64,000 nt of DNA from NCBI RefSeq assembly GCF_040958095.1, contig NC_091227.1, positions 21,561,178 to 21,625,177 on the forward strand, given 5' to 3'. Numbering within the stretch: position 1 is the stretch's first letter; every line of letters starts with the position of its first letter. The position numbers and the translations under genes were made by a program. Below are positions 1-11,334 of this stretch, one piece after another. Under the pieces are notes generated by a model that worked only from the letters and a program-made list of their open reading frames with translations, was not told where the DNA came from and made no database searches. This DNA is from Procambarus clarkii (taxonomy: Eukaryota > Arthropoda > Malacostraca > Decapoda > Cambaridae).

Positions 1-2
1 TA

Positions 3-1720
3 CTACACAGTCATATAAGAAGAAAAATGTCGGTGAACGATCAAGTGACAAGACTAAGGATGACAGAGGGGGCATATACTGAAAGTGACAAGGAAATCTG
101 CGAGGCACTGAATGCCAGTTTCCATGGAGTGTTCACTACCGAGCCTGAGCAGCTCCCATTGTTGGAAGGGGTTACCCTAGATGAAAGACTATCAGATATA
201 GAGGTAACAGCAGAGGAGGTAATGAAACAGTTGACAACTCTAGATGCAACTAAAGCAGTTGGACCAGACAAAGTATCACCGTGGATACTAAAAGAAGCAG
301 CACAGGCCCTCAGCGTGCCTCTGGCAATGATCTTTAATGAGTCACTTATGTCAGGAGAATTGCCCAGTTGCTGGAAGAAGGCAAATGTCGTGCCGATCTT
401 CAAGAAAGGTGATAGGGAGGAGGCACTTAACTATAGACCTGTATCACTGACAAGCATCCCCTGTAAAATACTGGAAAAAATAATTACGCTACGACTGGTT
501 GCACACCTGGAGAACATTAGGTTTGTGAACAAACATGAACATGGGTTCTGGACAGGGAAATCGTGCCTAACAAACCTTCTGGAATTCTATGATAAAATAA
601 CGAGGATAAGACAGGACAGAGATGGTTGGGCAGACTGCATATTTCTGGACTGCCAAAAAGCCTTTGATACAGTACCGCACATGAGACTGCTGTTCAAGCT
701 CGAGAGGCAGGCGGGGGTGGGGGGAAAGGTCCTAGCATGGATAAGGAACTACCTAACAGGAAGGAGCCAAAGAGTTACGGTAAGGGGCGAGAAGTCGGAC
801 TGGCGAACAGTAACAAGTGGAGTACTACAAGGATCGGTGCTGGGACCAATTCTATTTCTTGTATATGTTAACGACATGTTTACAGGCGTAGAGTCCTACA
901 TGTCGATGTTTGCGGATGACGCAAAGTTGATGAGAAGAGTTGTGACAGATGAGGATTGCAGGATCCTCCAAGAGGACCTGAACAGGTTGCAGAGATGGTC
1001 AGAGAAATGGCTACTAGAATTCAACACGAGCAAATGTAAAGTTATGGAAATGGGACTAGGAGATAGGAGACCAAAGGGACAGTACACAATGAAGGGGAAC
1101 AGCCTACCTGTAACGACGCGTGAAAGAGACCTGGGGGTGGACGTAACACCTAATCTATCTCCTGAGGCACATATAAATAGGATAACGACAGCAGCGTACT
1201 CTACACTGGCAAAAGTTAGAACATATTCAGAAACCTAAGTAAGGAGGCATTTAGGGCGCTTTACACTGCCTACGTAAGGCCAGTCTTAGAGTATGCTGCC
1301 TCATCATGGAGTCCCCATCTGAAGAAGCATATAATGAAACTGGAAAAGGTTCAGAGGTTTGCAACGAGACTCGTCCCAGAGCTACGAGGGATGGGGTATG
1401 AGGAGCGCCTGAGGGAACTGTGCCTTACGACACTAGAAAGAAGAAGGGAGAGGGGGGACATGATAGGAACGTATAAGATACTCAGAGGGATTGACAGAGT
1501 GGACATAGACGAAATGTTCACACAGAATAGTAACAGAACGAGAGGACATGGATGGAAGCTTGAAACTCAGATGAGTCACAGAGATGTTAGGAAGTTTTCT
1601 TTTAGCGTGAGAGTAGTGGGGAAATGGAATGCACTTCAGGAACAGGTTGTGGAAGCAAATACTATTCATAATTTTAAAACCAGGTATGATAGGGAAATGG
1701 GACAGGAGTCATTGCTGTAA
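3..1720 (+). pseudogene. CR1-like non-LTR retrotransposon reverse transcriptase, copy A (cut by window edge, frameshifted)
   Basis: The frame is open from the window edge with the linker motif LHSHIRRK, so the 5' part lies outside the window. Reverse-transcriptase blocks follow in order: the KAVGPDKVSPW block, a fingers block with NYRPVSLTSIPCK, the LDCQKAFDTVPH catalytic block, a GSVLGP turn and the FADDAK active-site box (FADD). The frame breaks at about 1214 by one lost base. The C-terminal part resumes one frame over, through YVRPVLEY and the YEERLRELCLTTLERRRERGD block, to the stop at 1720. The C-terminal layout is that of CR1-clade elements. The catalytic aspartates are intact, but the frameshift makes this copy non-functional. 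Family assignment is from motif memory; a Jockey-superfamily relative is the alternative. Confidence 0.85.
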
Positions 1721-1784
1721 ACAACCGATGCTCGAAAGGCGGGATCCAAGAGTCAATGCTCGATCCTGCAGACACAACTAGGTG

Positions 1785-1828
<44 letters not shown>
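1721..1828 (+). repeat. 3' tail of CR1-like copy A ending in (AC)n
   Basis: A short untranslated tail follows the stop: a GGCGGGATCCAAGAG stretch, then ACAACTAGGTGAGTACAC running into about 20 AC units. The same tail layout closes copies B, C, D and E, so it marks the 3' end of this family. Confidence 0.8.
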
Positions 1829-1829
<1 letters not shown>

Positions 1830-2238
1830 CATGGTCCCAGCATGGAGCCCGTACCTTGTCAAGCACAAGACGAAGCTGGAAAAAGTCCAAAGGTATGCTA
1901 CTAGACTAGTCCCAGAACTAAGAGGCATGAGTTATGAGGAAAGGCTGCGGGAAATGCACCTCACGACACTGGAAGACAGAAGAGTAAGGGGGGACATGAT
2001 CACAACCTACAAAATCCTCAGGGGAATCGACCGGGTAAACAAGGACGAACTTTTCAACACTGGTGGGACGCGAACAAGGGGACACAGGTGGAAGCTGAGT
2101 ACCCAAATGAGCCACAGAGACGTTAGAAAGAACTTTTTCAGTGTCAGAGTAGTTAGCAAATGGAATGCATTAGGAAGTGATGTGGTGGAGGCTGACTCCA
2201 TTCACAGTTTCAAATGTAGATATGATAGAGCCCAATAG
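1829..2238 (+). pseudogene. CR1-like copy B, 5'-truncated to the C-terminal domain
   Basis: Coding sequence starts abruptly at the end of the (AC)n of copy A, at VPAWSPYLVKHKTKLEKV. It runs uninterrupted for about 135 residues to the TAG at 2238. It carries only the C-terminal region after the polymerase (RYATRLVPELRGMSYEERL, RVRGDMITTYKIL, RTRGHRWKL), so it lacks the endonuclease and polymerase and cannot act alone. Such 5' truncation is the usual result of incomplete target-primed reverse transcription. The AC run joins A and B directly, with no other sequence between them. Confidence 0.8.
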
Positions 2239-2530
<292 letters not shown>

Positions 2531-4495
2531 GCAGCTGCAGCTGCAGACAGGTTTATCCCCGTCCAAAAGGAGAAAAACGAAAAACAACAGAAAAACCCAT
2601 GGTTCAACCAGGAATGTAAGGTAGCGAAGCAACTGAGTAAAAGAACATGGAGAAACTACAGAAATCACAGAACACCGGCGAGCAGGGAGAGATACCAGAG
2701 GGCCAGAAATGAATACCTCAGAGTAAGGAGGGAAGCAGAGAGGCAGTATGAAAATGACATCGCAAGTACAGCCAAGACCCAACCAAAACTGCTCCACAGC
2801 CACATCAGGAGGAAAGCAGCAGTGAAGGAACAAGTGATGAAACTGAGAAAAGGGGAGAACAGATACACAGAGAACGATAAAGAGGTGTGTGAAGAACTCA
2901 ACAAGAGATTCCAGGAGGTCTTCACAATAGAACAAGGAGAGGTCCCTGCACTAAATGAGGAGGCAAACCGAACAACCTTGGAGGAAATTTACCTCACCAG
3001 TGATGAGGTCAAAAGGAATCTGTTGGAGCTGAATGTGTCAAAGGCTGTTGGGCCTGACAGAATCTCACCGTGTATTATTAAAGAAGGTGCAGAAGCACTA
3101 AGTGTGCCACTCTCTCTGGTGTATAACAGGTCACTGGAAACAGGAGACCTTCCGGAAAGCTGGAAGACAGCTAATGTAGTCCCAATTTACAAAAAGGGTG
3201 ACAGGCAAGAGGCACTGAACTACAGGCCAGTTTCCCTAACTTGTATACCATGCAAGGTGACGGAGAAGATTGTGAGGAAAAGGCTCGTAGAGCATCTAGA
3301 GAAATACAGCTTTGTAACACACCACCAGCGTAGGTTCAGAGATGGTAAATCGTGCCTCACAGGCCTAATAGAATTAATTCTATGACCAGGCAACACAAAT
3401 TAGGCAGGAAAGAGAAGAGTGGGCAGACTGCATTTTCTTGGACTGCCAGAAAGCCTTTGACACAGTACCTCACAAAAGGCTGTTACAAAAGTTGGAGCAG
3501 CAGGCAGGAGTAAAAGGTAAGGTGCTCCAGTGGATAAGGGAGTATCTAAGCAATAGGAAACAGCGAGTAACGGTGAGGGGGGGAGGCATCAGAATGGCGA
3601 GATGTCACCAGCGGAGTCCCACAGGGCTCTGTACTCGGACCCATCCTGTTTCTACTATATGTAAACGACCTTCCTGAGGGTTATAGACTCATTCCTCTCA
3701 ATGTTTGCTGACGATGCAAAAATTATGAGAAGAATCAAAACAGATGAAGATAGACAGAGACTACAGGACGACCTGGACAAACTGGAGGAATGGTCTAGAA
3801 AATGGTTGCTAAAGTTCAACTCAGGAAAGTGTAAAGTAATGAAATTAGGCGAAGGGAGCAGAAGGCTGAACACAAGGTACCATCTGGGAGGTGAAATCCT
3901 ACAAGAGTCAAATAGAGAGAAAGATCTGGGGGTCGATATCACACCGAACCTGTCCCCAGAGGCCCACATCAAAAGGATATCATCAGCAGCATATGCTAGA
4001 CTGGCAAATATTAGAACTGCCTTTAGAAACTTGTGTAAGGAATCGTTCAGGACCCTGTATACCACATATGTAAGGCCAATCCTGGAGTATGCAGCTCCAG
4101 CCTGGAGTCCATACTTAGTTAAACACAAGACGAAGTTAGAGAAGATTCAGAGGTATGCCACCAGACTGGTTCCGGAACTGAGAGGAATGAGTTACGAGGA
4201 AAGGCTAAGGGAACTGAACCGCACAACCCTGGAAAACAGAAGAGTAAGGGGAGACATGATAACCACCTACAAAATTCTCAGGGGAATTGACAGGGTGGAC
4301 AAAGACAAAATCTTTAGCGCGGGTGGAACACGAACAAGGGGACACAGGTGGAAACTTAGTACCCAGATGAGCCATAGAGACGTTAGAAAGATTGTTTTCA
4401 GTGTCAGGGTAGTTAACAAATGAAATGCATTAAGTAGTGTTGTGGTGGAGGCTGACTCTATACACAGTTTCAAATGTAGATATGATAGAGCCCAA
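2531..4495 (+). pseudogene. CR1-like copy C reverse transcriptase with three frameshifts and a nonsense codon
   Basis: This copy starts right after the microsatellite, in the linker upstream of the polymerase (QQKNPWFNQECKVAKQL). It runs through KAVGPDRISP, NYRPVSLTCIPCK, LDCQKAFDTVPHKRL, FADDAK and the CR1 C-terminal domain. Compared with copy D it has a 4-base AATT duplication at about 3378, a one-base gain in a G run at about 3585 and another one-base gain at about 3682. A TGG-to-TGA nonsense change at 4421-4423 falls in the final WNAL motif. The endonuclease domain is absent. It is clearly dead but collinear with D. Confidence 0.85.
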
Positions 4496-4610
4496 TAGGC
4501 TCAGGAATCTGTACACCAGTTGATTGACAGTTGAGAGGCGGGACCAAAGAGCCAGAGCTCAACCCCCGCAAACACAGACTAGGTGAGTACACACACACAC
4601 ACACACTCAC
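4496..4610 (+). repeat. 3' tail of copy C with short (AC)n
   Basis: The family tail is present again (TTGACAGTTGAGAGGCGGG, GCTCAACCCC, CTAGGTGAGTACAC), ending in about eight AC units. A tRNA-derived SINE begins immediately after it. Confidence 0.75.
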
Positions 4611-4910
4611 AGGGGGGTCCTGATAACTTAGTGGACAGCGCTCTGTACTCATAAACCTAGGGCCCGAGTTCGATCCCCGGTGATGGCAGAAAGAAAAATG
4701 GGCAGAGTTTCTTTTACCCTAATGCCCCTGTTACCTAGCAGTAAATAGGTACCTGGGAGTTAGACTTCCTGGGTGTACGTGTTGGGGGGGGGGGGAGATT
4801 GGTTAGTAGTTAGTAAAAGTTAATTGACAGCTGATAGGCGGGCCGAAAGAGCAGAGCTCAACCCCCACAAGCACAACTAGATGAACACGCACACACATAC
4901 ACACACATAG
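4611..4910 (+). mobile_element. tRNA-derived SINE, family 1 copy a
   Basis: The head carries RNA polymerase III promoter boxes: an A-box-like TAACTTAGTGGACAGCGC at 4624-4641 and a B box AGTTCGATCCCC at about 4667-4678. A non-tRNA body follows (ATGCCCCTGTTACCTAGCAG and AATAGGTACCTGGGAGTTAG). The 3' end (TTGACAGCTGATAGGCGGGC, GCTCAACCCC, AGCACAACTAGATGAACAC) matches the tail of the neighbouring CR1-like LINE, including the AC-rich terminus. This suggests the LINE supplies the reverse transcriptase in trans. It is not a working tRNA because the cloverleaf is degenerate. Confidence 0.75.
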
Positions 4911-5200
4911 GGCCGCTGGTTGAGTGGACAACACGCTTTACACGTAATCCTGTAGTCCGGGGGTTCGATTCTCGGCGCCGGCGAGAAACAATGAGCAGAG
5001 TTTCTTTCACCTTGATGCCCCTGTTACCTAGCAGTAAATAGGCACCTGGGAGTTACATAGCTGCTACAAAGCTGCTTCCCGGGTGTGTGTGTGTGGAAAA
5101 AATAGTAGTAGGTAACAGTTGATTGATTGACAGTTGAAAAAGAGCAGAGCTCAACCCCCGGAAGCACAACTAGGTAACTACATACACACACATACACACG
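4911..5200 (+). mobile_element. tRNA-derived SINE, family 1 copy b
   Basis: The head GGGCCGCTGGTTGAGTGGAC contains the A box and GGGGGTTCGATTCTCGG contains the B box. The body repeats ATGCCCCTGTTACCTAGCAG and AATAGGCACCTGGGAGTTAC. The end is the LINE-like GATTGACAGTTG, AGCTCAACCCCCGGAAGC, ACAACTAGGT, followed by an imperfect (CA)n. It lies head-to-tail with copy a, separated only by AC-rich sequence. Confidence 0.75.
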
Positions 5201-6480
5201 GATATGTGTGTATATCTCTTACTTTGACAAGTTAAGATAGCTGCTATAGAAACTAGTGTGTTTTTAAGCACTTAATCACAGAAAGTGATTAAGGTGCTTT
5301 TACAAGATGAAGGTATAATTACATTACATAGCTGATGCATTGTTACATAATCAATCTTGGATACAAACCAATATATCATCAAGTGTTCAAGTATTCAGAT
5401 AGTATTTACAGAGTTCAACATAGTCTTTAGAAGTATGTGTAAGATGCACCGGATGTGCAAGCAATAAATATGAACATCTCACTCACTCATACATCAGTGA
5501 AGTGTGTCAATAACTGAGCTAGTACGCTTCAAGCACAACATGCAACATATATCCCTATATATCTTGCCACTGAATGTTTAGAATACACAAGCAGTGGAAT
5601 TATATACTGTGCCTGGCAGAGTGCCCTCCTGGCACTGAACGCACATAGTAACACACAGAAAAGTCACTGATTTTCGAATCACCAAGTTTTTTGCTAAAGG
5701 GATTTGATTTGGTATTAAATTCCTATGGATACTATCGTATTTTGACATCTCTCAGAGCATGATACAGTTGACATAATGGCGAAGATAACTTGCAGTAGGC
5801 CAGTAGTAGAAATTAATATAGAAGTTTCATTTGCACTAACAAAGGAGAAACCCGAAACATGTCTGATGAAAATCTTACTAACCTAACCTAACAAATTTAC
5901 TTGACCTGAAATATGTAGTATTAAACATTATGATGTATGCCCTGAGGAAGCGTTTATATATGTAAATAATACAGCGAGAACTCGCCAAGTCAATGTTTTA
6001 GTGGCCAGAATGCACTTTCCCAAACTCAAGAGCAGAATACACCGTGGCAACTTTGTGAAAGAGAAAACATGCATTCCCTTGTACATTATATTGAAGAGTA
6101 TCCCATACTGACTGACTTTCACCATCCTGAGTTGAGATGTGCTGAACTCTGATAATATTATATGAATACCGGAACATTTGATGATATACTGGACCTGAAC
6201 CCGAGAAATAATATGTAATCTAATTATAATGTAATATATGTGATGTAATTGTATCCTGAGCTTGCAAAAGCACTCTTAATTGCCTTCTGCGCTTGAGTAC
6301 TCAATAACCACCGCACTATACACAGGAGACTAGATCTATCAATGTCTATCAATGTTGGGCGTTGATTAGCATTGTATAAATGTATGACCACGTCTATGGT
6401 AGAACAAATTATAAAGCGTGTATCCCTTTCTTTTATGCCAGGAGATATAAACTCGTCTTAAAACTGAAGAGGAATTATTA
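5201..6480. other. AT-rich sequence with no recognisable gene
   Basis: I see no supported coding region. Reading frames are short and lack familiar motifs. A short run of CTAACC units lies at about 5880-5891. Confidence 0.4.
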
Positions 6481-6508
6481 TTATTATTTTTTTGTTTTAA
6501 ATGGTTGG

Positions 6509-6550
6509 CGTGTGGCTACACCCAGTGTGCGTGCTGGGTGTAGCCACACG
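6509..6550. repeat. Perfect 17-bp hairpin
   Basis: The arm CGTGTGGCTACACCCAG (6509-6525) is exactly reverse-complementary to 6534-6550, with an 8-base loop. Nothing next to it looks like a gene. It could be a MITE core or a structured RNA element. Confidence 0.8.
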
Positions 6551-6589
6551 TGGCAGTGCCGCACAAGCTAACACACATAAATAATAATA

Positions 6590-6722
6590 ATAAAATGTGT
6601 ATTTAGGTAGAAGTACATACATACAAGATGAGTTACAAGCAGAATGTTGGATCTCTAGATAGCGCTAGTACATACTATGCCTAAAGCCACTAATACGCAC
6701 AGCGTTTCAGGCAATATACATG
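6590..6722 (-). repeat. Fragment of the GCCCGAAACGCT core repeat family
   Basis: On the minus strand this reads a variant of the core (GCCTGAAACGCTGTGCGTAT, then TAGTGGCTTTAGGCAT) and a tail with TGTATGTACTTC. The same core closes the tRNA-SINE at 16.95 kb and the LINE tail at 21 kb. Confidence 0.6.
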
Positions 6723-6789
6723 CATTGTAAGAACAGTGTAACAGGTGGTTGCTAGAGCTCCACTCCAGCAAGTGCAAAGTATTGAAGGC

Positions 6790-6874
6790 GGCACTCATCC
6801 TGCTGCGGCACTCATCCTGCCGTGGCACTCATCCCGCCGTGGCACTCATCCTGCCGTGGCACTTATCCTGCCGT
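6790..6874. repeat. 17-bp minisatellite, five copies
   Basis: Five head-to-tail copies of GGCACTCATCCTGCCGT lie here, with one to three changes in some units. It is GC-richer than its surroundings. Confidence 0.9.
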
Positions 6875-7010
6875 GCCTCGTATAAAGCCAGTACGAATTT
6901 TACAGCAGTGACGTGGCATTTTTCATGGAGAACACTTATTGTTCAAGGTGCAGCGACCTCAAAATGGTTTTCCCTTAACACCTGTGGATATCCCCCCCCC
7001 CTCATCCCCT

Positions 7011-7130
<120 letters not shown>

Positions 7131-7319
7131 ACAGTAAATAGGCACCTGGGAGATAGACAGCTGTTACGAGCCGCTTCCTGGGATTGTGTGTGTGAAAACA
7201 AAATTAGTAGTTAGTAACAGTTGATTGATTGACAGTTGAGAGGCGGCCCGAAAGAGCAGAACTCAATCCCCGCAAGCACAACTAGGTGAATACACATACA
7301 CACACACACACACACACAC
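7131..7319 (+). mobile_element. 5'-truncated family 1 SINE, copy c
   Basis: It begins inside the SINE body (CAGTAAATAGGCACCTGGGA) without the tRNA head. It continues to the LINE-like end (TTGACAGTTGAGAGGCGGC, CAATCCCCGCAAGC, ACAACTAGGTGAAT) and an AC run to 7319. It starts at a microsatellite, as the truncated LINE copies do. Confidence 0.7.
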
Positions 7320-7401
7320 CAGTTGATTGACAGTTGAGAGGCGGGACCAAAGAGCCAAAGCTCAACCCCCGCAAGCACAATTAGGTGAGTACAATTAGGT
7401 G

Positions 7402-7498
<97 letters not shown>
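7320..7498 (+). repeat. Isolated CR1-like 3' tail and (AC)n
   Basis: Only the family tail remains (TTGATTGACAGTTGAGAGG, GCTCAACCCC, a doubled ATTAGGTGAGTAC). It is followed by about 47 AC units to 7497. It is an extreme 5' truncation or a slippage product. Confidence 0.7.
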
Positions 7499-7500
<2 letters not shown>

Positions 7501-7540
7501 GAAGAAGCAACAGAAGAATCCATGGTATAATAGGGCATGT

Positions 7541-9418
7541 ATGGAAGCGAAGAAACTGAACAAAAAGGCGTGGAGGAACTTCCGGAATAACAGAACACCA
7601 GAAAGCAGGGAGAGATACCAGAGAACCAGGAATGAGTACGTCAGGGTGAGAAGAGAAGCAGAGAAAAATTTTGAAAATGATATAGCAAACAAAGCCAAGA
7701 CCGAACCAAAGCTACTCCACAGTCACATCAGAAGGAAAACAACAGTGAAAGAACAGGTATTGAAACTTAGAACAGGCGAGGACAGGTATACAGAGAATGA
7801 CAGAGAGGTGTGTGAGGAACTCAACAAGAGGTTCCAGGAGGTCTTCACAATAGAACAGGGTGAGGTCACTGTGCTAGGAGAAAGGGAGGTAAACCAGGCG
7901 GCCTTGGAGGAGTTCGAAATTACGAGAGAGGAGGTCAAGAGACACCTGCTGGATCTGGATGTTAGAAAGGCGGTTGGTCCAGATGGGATCTCACCATGGG
8001 TACTGAAAGAGTGTGCAGAGGCACTTTGCTTGCCACTCTCCATAGTGTATAGTAAATCACTAGAGACGGGAGACCTACCAGAAATATGGAAGACGGCGAA
8101 TGTGGTCCCAATATACAAAAAGGGCGACAGACAAGAGGCACTGAACTACAGGCCAGTGTCCTTGACTTGTATACCATGCAAGGTGATGGAGAAGATCGTG
8201 AGAAAAAACCTGGTAACACATCTGGAGAGAAGGGACTTCGTGACAAATCGCCAACATGGATTCAGGGAGGGTAAATCTTGCCTTACAGGCTTGATAGAAT
8301 TCTACGATCAGGTGACACAGATTAAGCAAGAAAGAGAGGGCTGGGCGGACTGCATTTTCTTGGATTGTCGGAAAGCCTTTGACACAGTACCGCATAAGAG
8401 GCTGGTACATAAGCTGGAGAGACAGGCAGGTGTAGCTGGTAAGGTGCTCCAGTGGATAAGGGAGTATCTAAGCAATAGGAAGCAGAGAGTTACGGTGAGG
8501 GGTGAGACCTCCGATTGGCGTGAAGTCACCAGTGGAGTCCCACAGGGCTCTGTACTCGGTCCTATCTTGTTTCTGATATATGTAAATGATCTCCCGGAGG
8601 GTATCGATTCATTTCTCTCAATGTTTGCGGACGATGCTAAAATTATGAGAAGGATTAAAACAGAAGAGGACTGTTTGAGGCTTCAAGAAGACCTAGACAA
8701 GCTGAAGGAATGGTCGAACAAATGGTTGTTAGAGTTTAACCCAACCAAATGTAATGTAATGAAGATAGGTGTAGGGAGCAGGAGGCCAGATACAAGGTAT
8801 CATCTGGGAGAGGAAATTCTTCAGGAGTCAGAGAAGGAAAAAGACTTGGGGGTTGATATCACGCCAGACCTGTCTCCTGCAGCACATATCAAGCGGATAA
8901 CATCAGCGGCATATGCCAGGCTGGCCAACATACGAACGGCATTCAGAAACTTGTGTAAAGAATCATTCAGAACTTTGTATACCACATATGTCAGGCCAAT
9001 CCTGGAGTATGCAGCCCCAGCATGGAGTCCATATCTAGTCAAGGATAAGACTAAACTGGAAAAGGTTCAAAGGTTTGCCACCAGACTAGTACCCGAGCTG
9101 AGAGGTATGAGCTACGAGGAGAGACTACGGGAATTAAACCTCACTTCGCTGGAAGACAGAAGAGTTAGGGGGGACATGATCACCACATTCAAGATTCTGA
9201 AGGGGATTGATAGGGTAGATAAAGACAGTCTATTTAACACAAGGGGAACACGCACAAGGGGACACAGGTGGAAACTGAGTGCCCAAATGAGCCACAGAGA
9301 TATTAGAAAGAACTTTTTTAGTGTCAGAGTGGTTGACAAATGGAATGCACTAGGAAGTGATGTGGTGGAGGCTGACTCCATACACAGTTTCAAGTGTAGA
9401 TATGACAGAGCCCGATAG
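7541..9418 (+). CDS. CR1-like non-LTR retrotransposon reverse transcriptase, copy D (uninterrupted, lacks endonuclease)
   Basis: This is the best-preserved LINE frame in the window, 625 residues from the first ATG. The same frame is open back to 7499, where KKKQQKNPWYN emerges from the (AC)n. Order: basic linker (residues 1-60), KAVGPDGISPW (about 146-156), NYRPVSLTCIPCK (about 203-215), [32 protein letters not shown] with the FADD active site (about 362-367), then the CR1 C-terminal domain (YVRPILEYAAPAWSP, RYATRL-like box, RTRGHRWKL, WNAL). No stop or frameshift interrupts it. The apurinic endonuclease domain and ORF1 of a full element are missing because the copy is 5'-truncated, so autonomous transposition is unlikely. 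No promoter is visible. Confidence 0.85.
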   Translation: MEAKKLNKKAWRNFRNNRTPESRERYQRTRNEYVRVRREAEKNFENDIANKAKTEPKLLHSHIRRKTTVKEQVLKLRTGEDRYTENDREVCEELNKRFQEVFTIEQGEVTVLGEREVNQAALEEFEITREEVKRHLLDLDVRKAVGPDGISPWVLKECAEALCLPLSIVYSKSLETGDLPEIWKTANVVPIYKKGDRQEALNYRPVSLTCIPCKVMEKIVRKNLVTHLERRDFVTNRQHGFREGKSCLTGLIEFYDQVTQIKQEREGWADCIFLDCRKAFDTVPHKRLVHKLERQAGVAGKVLQWIREYLSNRKQRVTVRGETSDWREVTSGVPQGSVLGPILFLIYVNDLPEGIDSFLSMFADDAKIMRRIKTEEDCLRLQEDLDKLKEWSNKWLLEFNPTKCNVMKIGVGSRRPDTRYHLGEEILQESEKEKDLGVDITPDLSPAAHIKRITSAAYARLANIRTAFRNLCKESFRTLYTTYVRPILEYAAPAWSPYLVKDKTKLEKVQRFATRLVPELRGMSYEERLRELNLTSLEDRRVRGDMITTFKILKGIDRVDKDSLFNTRGTRTRGHRWKLSAQMSHRDIRKNFFSVRVVDKWNALGSDVVEADSIHSFKCRYDRAR

Positions 9419-9530
9419 GCTCATGAATCTGTACACCTGTTGATTGACGGTTGAGAGGCGGGACCAAAGAGCCAGAGCTCAACCCCCGCAAACACAACTA
9501 GGTGAGTACAACTAGGTGAGTACACACACA
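9419..9530 (+). repeat. 3' tail of copy D
   Basis: The family tail (TTGATTGACGGTTGAGAGGC, GCTCAACCCCCGCAAACAC) has a doubled ACTAGGTGAGTACA and only a few AC units. The next truncated copy begins at once. Confidence 0.75.
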
Positions 9531-9900
9531 GTATCCTGGAGTATGCAGCTCCAGCCTGGAGGGCATACCTAGTTAAACACAAAACAGCTAGAAAAGAGTG
9601 AGAGGTATGCCACTAGACTAGTCCCATAAACAGGGGGCACAAGTGGAAACTTACTACCCAAATGAGTCACAGAGACATTAAAAAGATTTGTTAAATGTCA
9701 GAGTACTTAACAAATGGTAGAAGTGATGTGATGGAGGCAGACTCCATACACAAATTCAAGTGTAGCTTTGATAGAGCTCAGTAGGCTCCAGAGTCTGTAC
9801 ACCGGTTGATTGAGAGTGGAGAGCCAGGACCATAGAGCCAAAGCTCAACCCCCGCAAGCACAACTAGTTGCGTACACACACAAACACACAAACATAGTAC
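9531..9900 (+). pseudogene. CR1-like copy E, C-terminal scrap with internal deletion and tail
   Basis: The sequence encodes ILEYAAPAW-like and ATRLVP-like motifs, then jumps to the RGHKWKL and MSHRDI region. The roughly 70-codon stretch between them is missing, and several stops are present. It closes with a diverged family tail (GCTCAACCCCCGCAAGC) and an imperfect (CA)n with CAAACACA units. Confidence 0.65.
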
Positions 9901-11260
9901 CAATCTATAAAAATGGTAGTCGAGAAGAACCTCTAAATTATAGACCCGTATCATTCATTAATTAACGTTGTAGTCAGAACACTAGAAACAATAGTTAAAG
10001 CCAAATGGGTTGAACCCCTAGAGAGTATTGACATATTAACGGACAGACAGCATGGTTTTCGAACAGAAAAATCCTGTGTAACAAATCTACTTAGTTTTTA
10101 TGATAGAGCCACAGAGTTAATACATGAAATAGATGGTTGGGTTGACTGTCTATCTGGACTAAAAAAAAAGTTTTTTGATAAGAGTCCCACACAAGAGGCA
10201 GTTTTGGAAACTGGAACATGCTGGAGTGGTGACAGGGAGACTTCTGACATTGATAAAAAACTTTCTGACAGATAGATGATGGCAGTCATCAGAGACAATG
10301 TATCTGGCTGGAAGTGTTACTACCGGGGTACCACAGGGTTCAGTTCTTGCACCAGTAATGTTCATCGTCTACATAAATCATCTACCAAAAGGAATACAGA
10401 ATTATATGAACATGTTTGCAGATGACGCCAAGATACTGGGGAACATAAGAGACGCACACGATTGTAACGACCTTCAAATTGATCTAGATAAAATAAGTGC
10501 TTGGAGCGTCAAGTGGTAAATGAAATTCAATGTGAATAAATGCCATGTTATATAGAGTGTGGAATCGGATAAAATAGACCACACAAAACTTACAAAATAT
10601 GTGAAAGGAATTACAGAACTCTAATAAAGAATGAGACCTTGGGGTTGTTTTGGATAGTAAACTGTCGCCGGAGGAACACGTAAAGAACATTGCGAGAGGA
10701 GCGAATGCGTCGCTTTCCGACTTCAGACTCCATTTAATTATATGGATGTTGAAATACTAAAGAAACTGTTCGTGACTTTTGTGAGAACAACATTGGAATA
10801 TGCAGCAGTTGTATGGTGCCCAACTCTCAAGAAGCACATAAAGAAGCTGGAAAAGGTGTAAAGGCTTGCTGCAAAATTGCTTCAGGAACTGAAAAACAAG
10901 ATTTACTAGAAGAGACTGGAGGCGGTAAGCAGGCCAAAACTAGAAGATTGAAGAAAAAGAGGTGATATGATCACTACATACAAAATACTAACAGGAGTCG
11001 ACCAAATTGACAAAGAGGAATTCCTGAAACCAGCAACATCTGGAACAAGAAGATGCAGATTCAAGCAAAAGAAAAAAAGGTGCGGAAAAAACATTAGACA
11101 CTTTTATTTTGCAAACAAAGTGGTAGATGGTTGAAACAAGCTAAGTAAGAAGGTGGTGGGGGGCCAAAACCGTCAGTTATACGACAAAGAGTACTGGGAA
11201 GACGGGACACCACGAGCGTAGCTGCCATCCTGTAACTACACCTAGGTAATTACACAGGGA
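9901..11260 (+). pseudogene. CR1-like copy F, diverged second subfamily
   Basis: It starts at VPIYKNGSREEPLNYRPVS and keeps recognisable but broken blocks: [29 protein letters not shown] (about 10410-10440), LGVVLDSKLSPE-like and TLEYAAVVW-like. Many frameshifts and stops interrupt it. The 3' end differs from copies A-E: CTGTAACTACACCTAGGTAA at about 11230-11249, with no (AC)n. The related end is seen at 47.8 kb and near 50.95 kb, so this is a separate and apparently older subfamily. Confidence 0.7.
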
Positions 11261-11334
11261 CAGGGAGGAACAGCAATATAAGATGAAGAGAAGGTATCCT
11301 ATACTGTTATACTGATCTTTTCATTTTTCAGTCT

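Noticed and set aside
4624-4678. Functional tRNA genes at SINE heads (also 4915, 16951, 28425)
   Set aside because: A and B boxes are present but anticodon loops and acceptor stems do not fold as a proper cloverleaf, and a SINE body follows each.
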